A stretch of 64,000 bases of DNA from Populus alba (Eukaryota > Streptophyta > Magnoliopsida > Malpighiales > Salicaceae). Position 1 is the stretch's first letter. The number at the start of each line of letters is the position of its first letter. Of this stretch, positions 1 through 11,143 are shown piece by piece. The DNA lies in the NCBI RefSeq assembly GCF_005239225.2, contig NC_133300.1:5795875-5859874 (forward strand). The letters run 5' to 3'. The notes below the pieces were generated by a model. The model saw nothing but the letters and a program-made list of their open reading frames with translations. It did no database searches and was not told the DNA's origin. The translations under genes and the position numbers were made by a program.

Positions 1-3000
1 ACCTATCACGTGATGAACAGTGGAATGTTTTGTGTTGGACAGTGGAAAAGATATTCAAAACTGCTATGGATTGTGATGATCTCTGGAATGACACAGGGAA
101 AGGTGCAGGGAAGAAAAGGGCTTTATCTGAACTTCTAAAATTATTAGATACTAGTGGGTTGCATAAACACAAGTTTGAAATTATGAAGGTAAAAGGATAT
201 TTTTTTCTTGTGCTTATTATTATTTCTATGGTTGAAAAATAAGATGAAGTAATCTTTTTTCCTTCCCATGATGGTCCTTAATAGATATCCAACAGCTCCA
301 ACTGGTTGTTCATTCAACCATCATACAATGCACAGCATTTGTTGCTGACACCAAGTAGACTATCTGGTGAAGCTTTTGATGTTTCTACTTCCAGTGAATT
401 GCAATGTTTGCCCGATGACTATGTGGATACTATGTGGAAATCAGCCAATGAGTTTTACTTCAAAAGTGTGGCATCTGTGCAGTTTATGCAAAGGATATGC
501 CTGAAACCCCATGGTGATATTACTTATGATCAGGTACATTTCTGTGGCTGGAGTTCAAATAGTTCTAGTCAACTTATGAATCAAAATCTTCCCTGCTTGG
601 CATTTTATCACAGTCTCTATCTGGTTAAGTTACATCTTTTTAATTCCTTAAATGTTTACAAGATGTTGATGCATTTCATGATGTTTCACATGACTTTTAT
701 TTCTTGATCCATGCAGGCTAGTAGGGCAGTCTCTTTTCTTAACCATCTCATTATTATACAACAATCACAACGTGCAGCTGCCTATGGTTTTTCTAAGCAA
801 TTGAAGTGCTTGCGGGAATGTACATATGCTTTTAAAAACTCATACGTAAAGTGCACTGACATTGATGAAAGAACTAGCAGTGAGTACTTTATTGTACAAA
901 ATCAACATGCCTTCTTTCAGTGCATGTGGAAACAAAAGGTAAGTTTCCACTTTATAATTGTGCTTGCACTTTCATCCTTTATTTTCTTTTCGGTCTGAAT
1001 TCTTGTTAATATTTTTTCTTTTAAAATTTTTCCCAGCAACTTTTTGATGGTCTAACTACTCTGTTGGCTGAGGAATCACTGTTGCTGAGAACAGTGGAAA
1101 GCACCCATTTGAAGTCTTGTCGAAGTGTCAGACCTGCTGCAAATCATATGCTTGAATTCATTGAAAAATTTATCCCAGTTACGCAGAAATCCAAGGTGCA
1201 GAAGTTTTGCACTTCCTATCCTGTCATTTAAGCATGCTAGATTTTGTATTATTCTTATCAGTAATCTTTTACAGGAGTCATTGGATAACTATCTTCTGGG
1301 TCAACTAGGAGGCCTGCAAAGTCTTTTAAAGGAATCATTGGATAAATCTCTACTTGGCCGTGTTGTTACTATATCTGCTGGACCTTCACGTCCTTACATT
1401 ATTTCAAAACAAATGGAACAGTTGGTGTATAAAAACTTCCAAGTTATTAAGGAGTTTGAGGAGCATTTCCTTGATTTCCATAAGCAAGACTGGAATAGAA
1501 GCTTCATCATAGAGACACTGCTTGGTCATTTTGATGACGTATTTAAAGAGGTATCTTATATATGTTTTCTGGCACTTCCATAAACAAGTTTCTTGCAAAT
1601 TTGTTGACAAAATGAATGCAAAAAATGGACTTCACTTTTTGCAGGGGAAGATGTTGGCTGACCAGTTTGAGTCTGCTCTGAAGCAAAGGAGCCAGTCAAG
1701 AGATTCAAGTGAAGAGGTTGACCACAACAGTGGAAATAACTATCAGCTTGGAGCTGATTTTGACAGTGCCCTGAAGAAAGCGCACAACCTTGTTATGGAG
1801 GCTTTGGAAAAACAAATTTCTCCAGGTGATGGAGGCTCTCTATCTGAAGAATCATTGGAGAATATTTCTTCTTGGGAATATTTATTTAAATCATCTGTTC
1901 AAAGCTTGAATGTGGAAGAATTATGTGATATTCTTCTCAATATAATAACTTGTGCGGTATGTTTATCCCATCACCACTTTGTACAAATCAGATATGTTTG
2001 GTCATTTCTTATTGCCTTCTTATCTAATGTAATATGCTTGATCAGAAAAAAATGGTGGACCATTCTGGCAGTGAAACTTCCCATATTTCTTTTCACATTG
2101 GAAGGTGTTTTCAGCATCTTCATTTACTTTTGGAGCTAATATTGGGTTTCTGTGATGGATTACTTCAAGATCTTTTAGCGATGCATAAAACAGTAAGTTT
2201 GGATCCTTAATTGCCAAACAAATCACATCTGTGAAATGCATCTCTTAATTTATTGGTCACAGTGAATCTGCCCCATGTTTCCAAGGGTAACTGTTAATGG
2301 TGTCAATCTGAATCTTGTCTATTTCTGTAACCTTTTTTTGCATGCAGGTATCTATAATGACCCGTGAGCTGGCAAATGTTTTGGCTTCATTGTTCTCCAA
2401 GGGTTTCGGCATTTCTGTAAAAGACGAGGTAGATGAAGCTAGTCATGATACATCTCAAACTGCAAGTGGAACTGGCATGGGGGAAGGTTCTGGACTTAAT
2501 GATGTCAGTGATCAGATAACTGACGAAGATCAACTTCTTGGAACTTCTGAAAAGGCATGTCTACTGTTATTGATATTTTACTTTATTGGGTTTTGCTTGT
2601 TTTTTGCAACTGTGCATTGTTGATGAAATTTCCTTTAATATGCAACTTCAGACAGGTGATGAACAAGATGCTTCAGGTGAAGTTCCAAATAAGAATGAGA
2701 AAGGTATTGAGATGGAGGATCTTACGGCTGATACATTCAGTGTGAGTGATGACTCTGGAGAGGAGAATGAGGAAGACGGAGAGGATGAGCAACTGGATTC
2801 TGCTATGGGGGAAGCTGGATTAGACAGTGAAGTTGTTGATGAGAAACTTCAGAATAAGGATGAAGATGATAACCCTAATAACACAAATGAAAGATACGAA
2901 TCTGGGCCTTCAGTTACGGACAACGATACAAGTAGCCGGGAGCTTAGGGCTAAGGAGGATTCTGCTGCTATTGCTGATGATGAACCTGGAGAACCTGATA

Positions 3001-5755
3001 AACAAAATAATGAAATTGGAAACCAGGATGATCTTGATGATAGAGAAGAGAACACAGATGACATGAATATGGATAAGGAAACAGCATTTACTGATCCAAC
3101 TGGATTAAAGCTTGATGAATCAAATCAAGGTGCTGAAGAGGATATGGAGATGGATGAGGACATGAATGAAGAAGGTGACCTGGATTCAAAGGAAGAAATA
3201 AGTCCAGAAGAGGGTGATGAGTCTGCTGAGCATGGAAACTGTGAGGAAGACAACATAATTTCTGCTGATGAAACTATGGAAGAACCAGATAGCGAACCAG
3301 TTGATGGAACATCTGTAAAAGATGAACCAGGGAGGGATAGAGAAGAGAGATCTGAGACCAATGCAATGGAACCAAGAAAAGATGAATTTGAACTTGGAAT
3401 TTCTGATCTAATTAGTGATCATGTGCATGGTGCAGAATCTGCAACACAGCCAAATGGTCCCTCCCAGGCATCTGATTCAAAAAATGCGACAGCAGAAGCA
3501 AACATGTCTAACATAAGTGAAGCTCACAATGACCTCGCTCTGAGAAGCTTACCTTCTGGAAATACTTCTCAGAATGATCTGATGGTCTCAGATTCATCAA
3601 ACAGTGGAGGATTTACTAATGATAAAAAACAAGCTCAGTTCCCTGAGAGGGAATCATCATCTGATCAGAGAGCCCAACCAAATCCTTACAGAAATGTTGG
3701 GAATGCACTTGAGGAGTGGAAAGAAAGAGTCAAAGTGTCTGTTGATCTGCCAGGAGACACCACTGAGGCGTCAGGTGAGATAGAGGACAAGAATGCTGAT
3801 GACTATGCCTTCGTCTCTGAGTTTGAAAAGGGAACAGATCAAGCATTGGGACCTGCCACCTCGGAGCAGATTGAGTCCAATGTCAATGTAAATAGGAGTG
3901 ATGAAGATAGTCTCACTGCTCAAAGAGATGAAGTCACCAAGATGGAGATTGAGGAGAGCGATGCTAAAGAATGGCATCTGAATCACTCTGCCTCAATCCT
4001 AAAAAATAAGATGGAAGAGCAGTTGCAGATCTCAGATTTTAAGTCAGAAAAGGAGGGATCCCCTGAAGTTCAGGATCATGATGGTGGTGATCCACAAAAT
4101 CTGCCTGAGAGTGCGATTTCTGTTAGGAAGTCTTATTTGAGTGAGGACATATATCAACCCGATAATCTTCATGTAGATGACAACGACTTGGGAAAAGCCC
4201 TGGGTCCTGAAGAAGTTCCTCTTGATGTAAAAAGTAGTGCTTCTGCTCTTTGGAGCAGATACGAGTTGCGCACAACAAGGTTGTCCCAAGAATTGGCTGA
4301 ACAGTTACGTCTTGTTTTGGAACCTACTGTAGCCAGTAAGCTTCAAGGGGATTATAAGACTGGCAAACGAATTAACATGAAGAAGGTAAACCACATTGTT
4401 GACTTGTAGTTCACTACTGATATTGGATGTTTTAATTGTACTTGACTTTCTCTTAGTGTTTTCCTGATGTTCTTTGCTGTGCCTGGAAAATAATTAGGTA
4501 ATTCCTTACATAGCAAGTCACTACCGAAAAGATAAAATATGGCTGAGGCGAACTCGGCCTAACAAACGTGATTACCAAGTTGTCATTGCTGTGGATGATT
4601 CTCGTAGTATGTCTGAGAGTTGCTGTGGGGATGTCGCCGTTGAAGCTTTAGTGACAGTATGTCGTGCCATGTCTCAATTGGAAATGGGTAACATGGCTGT
4701 TGCAAGTTTTGGAAAGAAGGGAAATATAAGATCCCTGCATGATTTTGATCAGCCCTTCACAGGGGAGGCTGGGAAAAAGGTTAGTGTTCTCACCGTAACG
4801 TATCCTTCTCATTTGAGATTTTACTTATAAATGAAAGTTGTTGGTATGTTGTGTTTTGTTTTTCTCAATTCTATGCTTGAATGGATATTTATTTCTTTTG
4901 GCAGTGTTTTCCATATCACTGAAGAGTAGTCAAGAAGATGTAAATTTCTCTTACTTAATTTTTCTGGTTGGAACAGATCATCTCCAGTTTGACATTCAAG
5001 CAAGAGAATACCATTGCAGATGAACCAGTTGTAGATCTTTTAAAGTATCTAAACAACATGCTGGATGCTGCAGTTGCAAAAGCACGACTTCCTTCTGGGC
5101 AGAACCCGCTGCAACAGCTTGTCTTGATTATTGCAGATGGTCGGTTCCATGAAAAGGTACGTTTCCTTTACCTAGCTATTCTAAAGAGTGGGGGACGAAG
5201 GGTAAGGTCACACATCTTTGATGGTTCATGTAACACTAGCTGTGTAATTACAGAAGCTGACCATGTATGTATATCTATACAGGAGAAATTGAAGCGTTGT
5301 GTTAGGGACTTTTTAAGTCGGAAGCGCATGGTGGCATTTCTGGTGCTGGACAGCCCGCAGGAGTCGATCATGGACCAGATGGTAAGTCTTTATTTTGTTT
5401 TCTAGAAACTGTCATTCACAGCCACTGGACAAGCATTTCCTCTAATGCATACTCCATGATCTGTTTATCTGGTCGCCAGGAAGCATCATTTGTAGGTGAA
5501 GGTGAAAAAAGAGTGCTCAAATTTACAAAATACCTTGATTCCTTTCCCTTCCCATATTATATTGTACTGAAGAACATCGAAGCTCTTCCGAGGACTCTTG
5601 CCGATTTATTAAGACAGGTAAGCTTATTTTGTAACTTTTTTTTTTTTTTGGAGAACACTTATTTTATAGAAGCACCCACATTTTTAATCATGCTGATTTT
5701 TATCTTTTCCTTCATGGTGCAGTGGTTTGAGCTCATGCAGTATTCAAGGGAGTGA
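1..5755 (+). CDS. MDN1: Midasin (MDN1), 3' part: AAA-ATPase of 60S ribosome maturation, C-terminal 1407 codons
   Basis: Partial gene; its 5' part lies outside the window. Inferred exons: 1-188, 285-533, 717-938, 1037-1195, 1275-1550, 1645-1956, 2046-2192, 2348-2554, 2652-4385, 4498-4779, 4977-5156, 5283-5381, 5480-5617, 5723-5755 (TGA). Each complete exon is a multiple of three, so all introns are phase 0. The 1.7-kb exon encodes the long Asp/Glu-rich segment typical of midasin (densest around 2750-3350). Exon 4498-4779 begins the C-terminal MIDAS/VWA-like domain, with metal-site motif D-D-S-R-S-M-S at about 4591. Known family role: a nuclear dynein-like AAA protein whose MIDAS domain binds UBL-domain assembly factors to strip them from pre-60S particles. 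The intron after 2554 appears to use a GC donor. Identification rests on domain order, the acidic linker and the MIDAS motif; no competing family fits. Confidence 0.93.
2555..2651 (+). other. GC-AG intron of MDN1
   Basis: The exon ends ...GAAAAG and is followed by GCATGT, a good GC-type donor. The acceptor TTCAG precedes ACAGGTGATG at 2652. This is the only join that keeps the frame from ...LLGTSEK into TGDEQDASGEV. Reading through the intron hits a stop at about 2621. Confidence 0.7.
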
Positions 5756-6581
5756 GTCTTTTCCCTCTGATAGGCTTTGTATAGCTATATATATATATAG
5801 TTCCGGCGAGAGAAATATTTCGAGGAAGATATAGATATAGTAGCATCTTTAAAGTTCTTAAGCACACTAATGTTGAATATCACCGTCATATATCATCATC
5901 AATGGAAAATTCAAATTCTTTTTTTCCATGGACCTTCCCATATGATGTGATTGATCAAGATATCTCTGAGATTTCATCGAAATTGCTTGTTTGGATTTCT
6001 GATTCTTTCAACTTGTGCAAGTCCCTCCAAGTTTCTCACCTGCATATTATCATAGTTATTAAATTCAGACCGGATTAATCCAGCCAAAGGTTCAAGTCAT
6101 GGGAATAAAAAAAAAATTATGCTGGAAGTTTTGTTTTCTACATGCATGCTATAAAAAAATTATATAGTCTTAGTATAATTATCTCACATTAAGAAACAAG
6201 AAACAACTCATCTTGACTATAAAAAAAAAAAAAAATTGTAGTATATTTTTTGAATATATATATTATATAGGCATTTGACCAAGCATCTGTATTATATAGA
6301 TTTAGAATTTGTGGCTTAACTCGCACTTATAGATGTAATTATAGATGATGAATATGATTAGATTTAAAAACTTTGTTTTTTTTTATTTAAAAAAATTATT
6401 ATTTTTATTGAATTATATGATAGCTTAAATATTAGGATATTTTTGTTTGAGTTTATAATAATTTTATATAAACCAAAGTGAAATAAAGATAAATTTCAAA
6501 TTAAAATTTAGTAAATATTAAATGATAAAATTATAAAAAATGTTTTATATAATAAAAGGAAAAAATAGGTGGGGGAATATG

Positions 6582-6615
<34 letters not shown>

Positions 6616-7030
6616 CTAACATAAAAACAAGAAGACGAGGGGGGATGAAATAAAGAAAAAGGAGGTCATCTCCCTCCAAGTTTCTCACCTTCTTGTTACT
6701 GCTGGAAATTTTTGTTCCGAGTTCTAAACAACAATCAGTAATACAAAATGAAATGTGTTTAATTTTTATTATTAACCAAATTATTTGTTATTAGCTTTAA
6801 GAATTTCATGTACTAATAAAAATATTTATGAAAATTTAAAAAATTATAATTTTATAGAATTAGTACACTAGTTTACAATGCCGTAGAACAACTTACTTTA
6901 ATTAAAAAAAAAATAAAAACAAGCATTCAGGTCATAGTAAACTATTTAATAAGGTTATCTAATTTGGATTTAAAATTTAATCATATAAGAGTTGATATAA
7001 TATAAACCTGTTAACTTAACACATGAAAGT
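5756..7030. other. MDN1 3' UTR and AT-rich intergenic DNA
   Basis: The MDN1 3' UTR probably occupies the first 200-300 bases after the TGA. The rest is very AT-rich, with long A runs (for example 6583-6612) and no ORF with coding character. I see no RNA gene here. Confidence 0.5.
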
Positions 7031-8240
7031 TTAAAATTATAAAAAATTTAATTCCACAAGACTTATTGTTTTCACACCAACATGCAAAAACATGCATTAA
7101 GGCCCCTGAAGTTGTCTAAAGTTGGGTGGGCTTTTTAAAGAAAAAGTTTGTTTTTGCATCGACATGTAAAAAAGTATCTTAAGGCCTTAAAAGTTGTCTT
7201 AAAATAGTCGGGGCTTTTTTATATTAATCGCGATTTTCTACATCCTTTTTAACAATACATTGAAAATTTCCAGTGTAAATTTTCTTTTTATATACAAGTT
7301 CCATCGAAATTTTTACCAAAATTTCGGCAAAGTCTCTTTTATACTAGGGGATCTCAAGTTATCAACAAAATCATATTACACTTTCAATTTCATTTCATAA
7401 TCCAATCCAATTATCCTAGATCTCAATCCAACTATTCATCATCAACACAACACATCTTATTCAATAACATCATACAATTCAAGTTCACAAAATAATAATG
7501 CATAATTCAATTATTACATAATATCATCATATAACTTATGGTTTTCATTCTGATATGCAAAAAAACATGCTTGTAAACCCTAATATAGCCTAAAGATAGA
7601 GGTATTTTTTTTTTAAAAAAAAAAAAAACTCATAATTATAAAAAAATCCAATTCCACAAATTTTATTGTTCTCACCCCTATATTAAAAAACATGCCTTAG
7701 TCTCCAAAAGATGTGTAAATGTTGCCGGTGGGATTTGAAGCATGAAATTATGAAAAACCAATCTTAATAAAAGTTATGGTTTTGACACTAACATGCAAAA
7801 ACAAACCTTAAGATCTTAAAACATGTTTAAAGTTGGCTGATGGGTTTTTCAAAGCATAAAATTATTAAAAAAACAAATTAAACAAAACTTATATCGAGAT
7901 GCAAAAACGTATCTTGAGATCGTAAAAGGTTTCTAAAGTTTACTGATATGTTTTTTAAAGCACAAAATTAAAAAATAAAAAATAAAAAAAACCTCAATTC
8001 TACAAAACAGATGCTTAAATGCCTCAAGATGGCCTAAAGTTGGCAGATATTTTTTTGAAAGTTTAAAATTATAAAAAAATGAATTACATATGACTTATTG
8101 TTTTCACCCCAACATACAAAAACATGCATCAAGGTTCTAAAAATTGTCTAAAGCTGCGTGGGCTTTTTAAATAAAAGGATTATAAAAAACTCAATACCAC
8201 AAAAATTATGGTTTTCTCATTGATATCTAAAAACATATCT
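7030..8240. repeat. Degenerate tandem repeat, period roughly 110-120 bp, interleaved with LTR-like DNA
   Basis: A diverged unit recurs. It runs: AAATTATAAAAAA, a variant of CAATTCCACAAAACTTAT, a variant of TTTTCACACCAACATGCAAA, a variant of CTTAAAAGTTGTCTAAAGTTG, then GGGCTTTTTAAAG. The 'ACATGCAAAAACATG' anchor is seen near 7078, 7155, 7553, 7680, 7790, 7893, 8108 and 8228. The same unit family reappears at 28262-28790 beyond the gene array. Periodicity was judged by eye. Confidence 0.6.
7205..7545. repeat. LTR-like fragment, copy 1 of a direct repeat
   Basis: From about 'AATACATTGAAAATTTCCAG' to 'ATTATTACATAATATCATC' this closely matches 8308-8590, the two lying about 1.05 kb apart in the same orientation. 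The motif 'TTTATACTAGGGGATCTCAA' resembles sequence found in plant Ty3/gypsy LTRs (recalled, not searched). No ORF and no intact LTR boundary were found. Confidence 0.45.
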
Positions 8241-8255
8241 TGAGACCTTAAATTT

Positions 8256-8600
8256 AGTAGGGTTTTTTTTTTCTTTGTAACAACCCCAATTTTTTTCAAT
8301 TGTTTTTGCGATACATTGAAAATTTTCAATATAAATGTTTTTTTATATACAGGTTCCATTAAAAAAATTTACCAAAATTTCAGCGAAATCTTCCCTATAC
8401 TAGGAAGCCCCGAGTTATCAACAAAATCATATAGCTCTTTTATTTTCATTTCACAACCCAATTTAATCATCCTTAATCTTAATCCAACACATCATCATCA
8501 ACAAAACACATCTTATTCAATAACATCATACAATTCAAGTTCATAAAATAACAAGGCATAATTAAATTATTACATAATATCATCATATAAACTATATCGT
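8256..8600. repeat. LTR-like fragment, copy 2 of a direct repeat
   Basis: Second copy of the 7205-7545 block. It begins near 8276 with TGTAACAACCCC, a typical start for plant gypsy LTRs. It contains 'CAACAAAACACATCTTATTC' and 'ATAACATCATACAATTCAAG', also present in copy 1. The degenerate roughly 115-bp repeat fills the space between the two copies. Confidence 0.45.
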
Positions 8601-9340
8601 ACATAATAACATAATATAGTGTGAATCAAATGAAGGATTCGATTTCATCTAACAACATGCATGGTTAAATAGATACATAGAATTACAAACATTAGATTAA
8701 AATACATCCAAATTTACAGGTTAATATTACATTTCAAGTTTTAGAAGATAAGTCTCTTGATTTATAAATAATTACGTGACCAAAAAAAAAAAGGTAACTA
8801 AATTAAAAGGACTATTGACGTGACCCTGATGGACCTAAAAATAAAAATTAACATGTACATAAAAATAAATAAAAAATAGTAACAAATAAAAACAATGACA
8901 TATAATAATTTCAATGACATTACTTATTATCTATTTTTTTTATTTGATGTGGCTCGCAATTATTTAATTCCTTGAGTAATTTATAGAACAAAAGTACATT
9001 TTAACCATATTCTTCTCATTGATAATGTTTTAGAAATTCAATAAATTACTTAACTAACATTTGAATTTACGATCTTTTATGTAATATACAATGTGTTATC
9101 ATTTTCTTTCTAACAACAAACATGAAGAATACCACAATTACCTTCCAAACACGTACTGCCACTGTGTTTATCACCAAGAAAGTCTCCATCAAAATTAATT
9201 TTGATGGAAGAGGTTGCCATAAAACCTGCTAAGGCTTGTCATATGAACCTAAAAAAAGAAGAAGTCTTTTTAACCAATTTAAAGTTAGCAAGTTGTCAAT
9301 GCTCAAATTCGAGAGTGCTATCGATCAAAGCTATTCCATA
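8601..9340. other. Intergenic DNA, later duplicated at 20107-20840
   Basis: AT-rich with no gene. The part from about 8915 onward is repeated at 20205 onward ('GACATTACTTATTAT', 'ATTTGATGTGGCTCGCAATT', 'CCACTGTGTTTATCACCAAG'), showing that the left flank of the gene array was copied together with array units. Confidence 0.6.
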
Positions 9341-9344
9341 GCAT

Positions 9345-9575
9345 ATAGGAGAAGAGCTAGAACTTAGTAATGCGTTTTGTTCAAGATTCTATATTTGACT
9401 CTTGAAAGATGGGAACAATGCTAGGTGTAAACAATTCCATGAGGCCATCACCTTCGGGCAAAGTGCAAGAATTACCCGTGGTTCCCTTATAGAAACTTCT
9501 TATCGAGTACCTGTGCACTCTAAGGATTAGTCAGGCCTTGGCCTGGATACTTGGAGCTAATAAAAAACTTGCTTT
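9345..9575 (+). mobile_element. SINE-like element upstream of DD11-like copy 1
   Basis: The left part holds a weak pol III A-box-like stretch (AGCTAGAACTTAGTAATG) and a B-box-like stretch (TGTTCAAGATTCTA). The right part reads CTGTGCACTCTAAGGATTAG then GGCCTTGGCCTGGATACTTGGAGC and a short A-rich tail. Tails of this kind (GATTAGTCGG...CCCGGATACC...A-run) are typical of plant SINEs. Boundaries are approximate and no target duplication was identified. Confidence 0.45.
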
Positions 9576-10038
9576 AGCCATATATGTTGTAATTTTTATA
9601 TATGCATTTTGCAAAAACTAGTTCTGTTAAAGAGAAATTAATTTTTATTTTTCTTAAATTTGATCCGCAGGATTCATTTGATTTTTGATGACCATGTTGT
9701 TGTTGATTTTTAATTAAGAGCAATGAAATAATTCAAATATATATTCTCTTGTATTTGTGCTAGAAACATATTTATAGTCATTATTATATGTTTTAATTTA
9801 GAGTTAAGAAGAAAATATTTATACCAAGCAAAATACAACATTTGATGAATTTAATAAGACCGTTTAAATAGAACTACAATAAATAATATATAAGTTAAAC
9901 ATTAGAGACTTAATCCTTGTACTTATTTATTAATTTTAAACTTGCTTGTCTATCTTATATTAAGATGACATTAACTGAACATTAATTCACAAATAACCGT
10001 CATATTGCACCTGTTTTATCATCTAAGCCATATATGTG

Positions 10039-10047
10039 TATATATAG
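10039..10047 (+). promoter_or_regulatory. TATA box of DD11-like copy 1 (same in the other copies)
   Basis: TATATATAG lies about 66-74 bases before the ATG. It is repeated with small variants before the other copies (about 12110, 14179, 16239, 18328, 23023, 25075). The flanking bases GATGTAGGAGTATATGCTTC are shared as well. A degenerate TATATATATATGG stands before copy 8. Confidence 0.5.
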
Positions 10048-10112
10048 ATGTAGGAGTATATGCTTCACCATCAAAATAGAATTTTAGCCCCAAATTATCT
10101 AAAAAGATCGCA

Positions 10113-10529
10113 ATGGCAAGGTCTAAAAACGTTTCATTCGCGGTGCTTCTGTTCTTGGGAATAATGTTAATAGCCTCTCCTATCCTTGCCATCGAGAATG
10201 AAGATGAATCAGCCGAAGTTGAATATATTGAAAAAGAAAATCTAGCTGCATCACCAGAAAGTTCCATGGAGATTTTGCCAGGTTTTCTGAAAAACTGTGC
10301 AAATACGATTTCAAAGCCTACTGGAGACAAAGTCTTCGATTACATATTTGGGGATGAAAAGAGCCTGGACTACGATACTTGTAGTGAAGTCACGGGATCC
10401 GGTAAAGAATGCCACGATGCTCTGGTTAAATATGTTGCTGAAGGACCATTGTTTAAGGCTAATTACAATTTTTATTTGAAAAGGGGCGATGACTTGTATA
10501 ATATTTGCTTGGCTGTATTCGTGGATTAG
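10113..10529 (+). CDS. DD11-like small secreted protein, array copy 1 (intact, 138 aa)
   Basis: Single-exon gene. Residues 1-26 form a signal peptide (MARSKN then a hydrophobic stretch ending SPILA). An acidic linker follows (about 29-50), then a domain with cysteines at 62, 90, 100 and 132. The motifs N-C-A, F-x-x-I-F, G-K-E-C-H-D-A-L-V-K-Y and a final I-C match the prolamin-like/ECA1 family (PF05617), closest to Arabidopsis DOWN-REGULATED IN DIF1 11. Known relatives are secreted in female gametophyte cells; function here is inferred. The usual 'CG' and 'CC' cysteines are partly missing: Thr stands at 70 and 89. This copy alone has E-K at 40-41 where the others have D-N. Confidence 0.85.
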   Translation: MARSKNVSFAVLLFLGIMLIASPILAIENEDESAEVEYIEKENLAASPESSMEILPGFLKNCANTISKPTGDKVFDYIFGDEKSLDYDTCSEVTGSGKECHDALVKYVAEGPLFKANYNFYLKRGDDLYNICLAVFVD

Positions 10530-11106
10530 GGCACATATTTCCTTTCGATATTTATCAATGTCAATGATTTTCTATATTGATTCTTTCGATATAGTATAAT
10601 GTAATAATATGACTGGTTGTGGTAGTGGTTAAATTAATTTTACATCACTTGGTATTAAACTTAGTTTCCTCTCACCTTGAATATACTCATGATCAAGTCT
10701 AATAATATTTATGGAAAAAAAAAAAGGTCTTTTATATTTATTTCTATCATGAAGTTTTAATTTATTGGTGTGATCGTAAAAATAATATGATATTCTTCAA
10801 ATAAAGAACTCTGAACTTATAGAAAATGGTTTTTTTTTTAAATATTATTATTTGATTTTATGAAAATCAAAATAGGTATTAGTGAAAATCCATGATTTAA
10901 ATTTTAAAGAAAAAATATTTTTTTAGGTAAAATTATCTTTTTATTCATGTAATTGTTTTTTTTTACTAAAACATATTATTATTAGCAACATAGTTTTTTG
11001 TCAAAAAGCTAAAAACTAAACGATTAACATTAATTAAAAAAAACAAAACTTTTCTTTAATTGACACTTTCTTTTCTTATTCATGTTATTTTGTTTTATGA
11101 AACATG

Positions 11107-11143
<37 letters not shown>

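Noticed and set aside
2849..3361. Ser-rich reverse ORFs in MDN1
   Set aside because: Antisense shadows of the Asp/Glu-rich exon.
10019..10330. 103-codon reverse ORF repeated antisense to the DD11-like copies
   Set aside because: It recurs only because the sense gene is repeated, overlaps its coding frame, and lacks a domain or signal of its own.
10297..10479. 60-codon forward ORF inside each array copy
   Set aside because: Alternate-frame shadow of the 138-aa gene, starting in the cysteine domain.
11111..11140. (TA)n tracts as possible origins or regulatory elements
   Set aside because: Length varies freely between units, as expected of microsatellites; nothing else indicates function.
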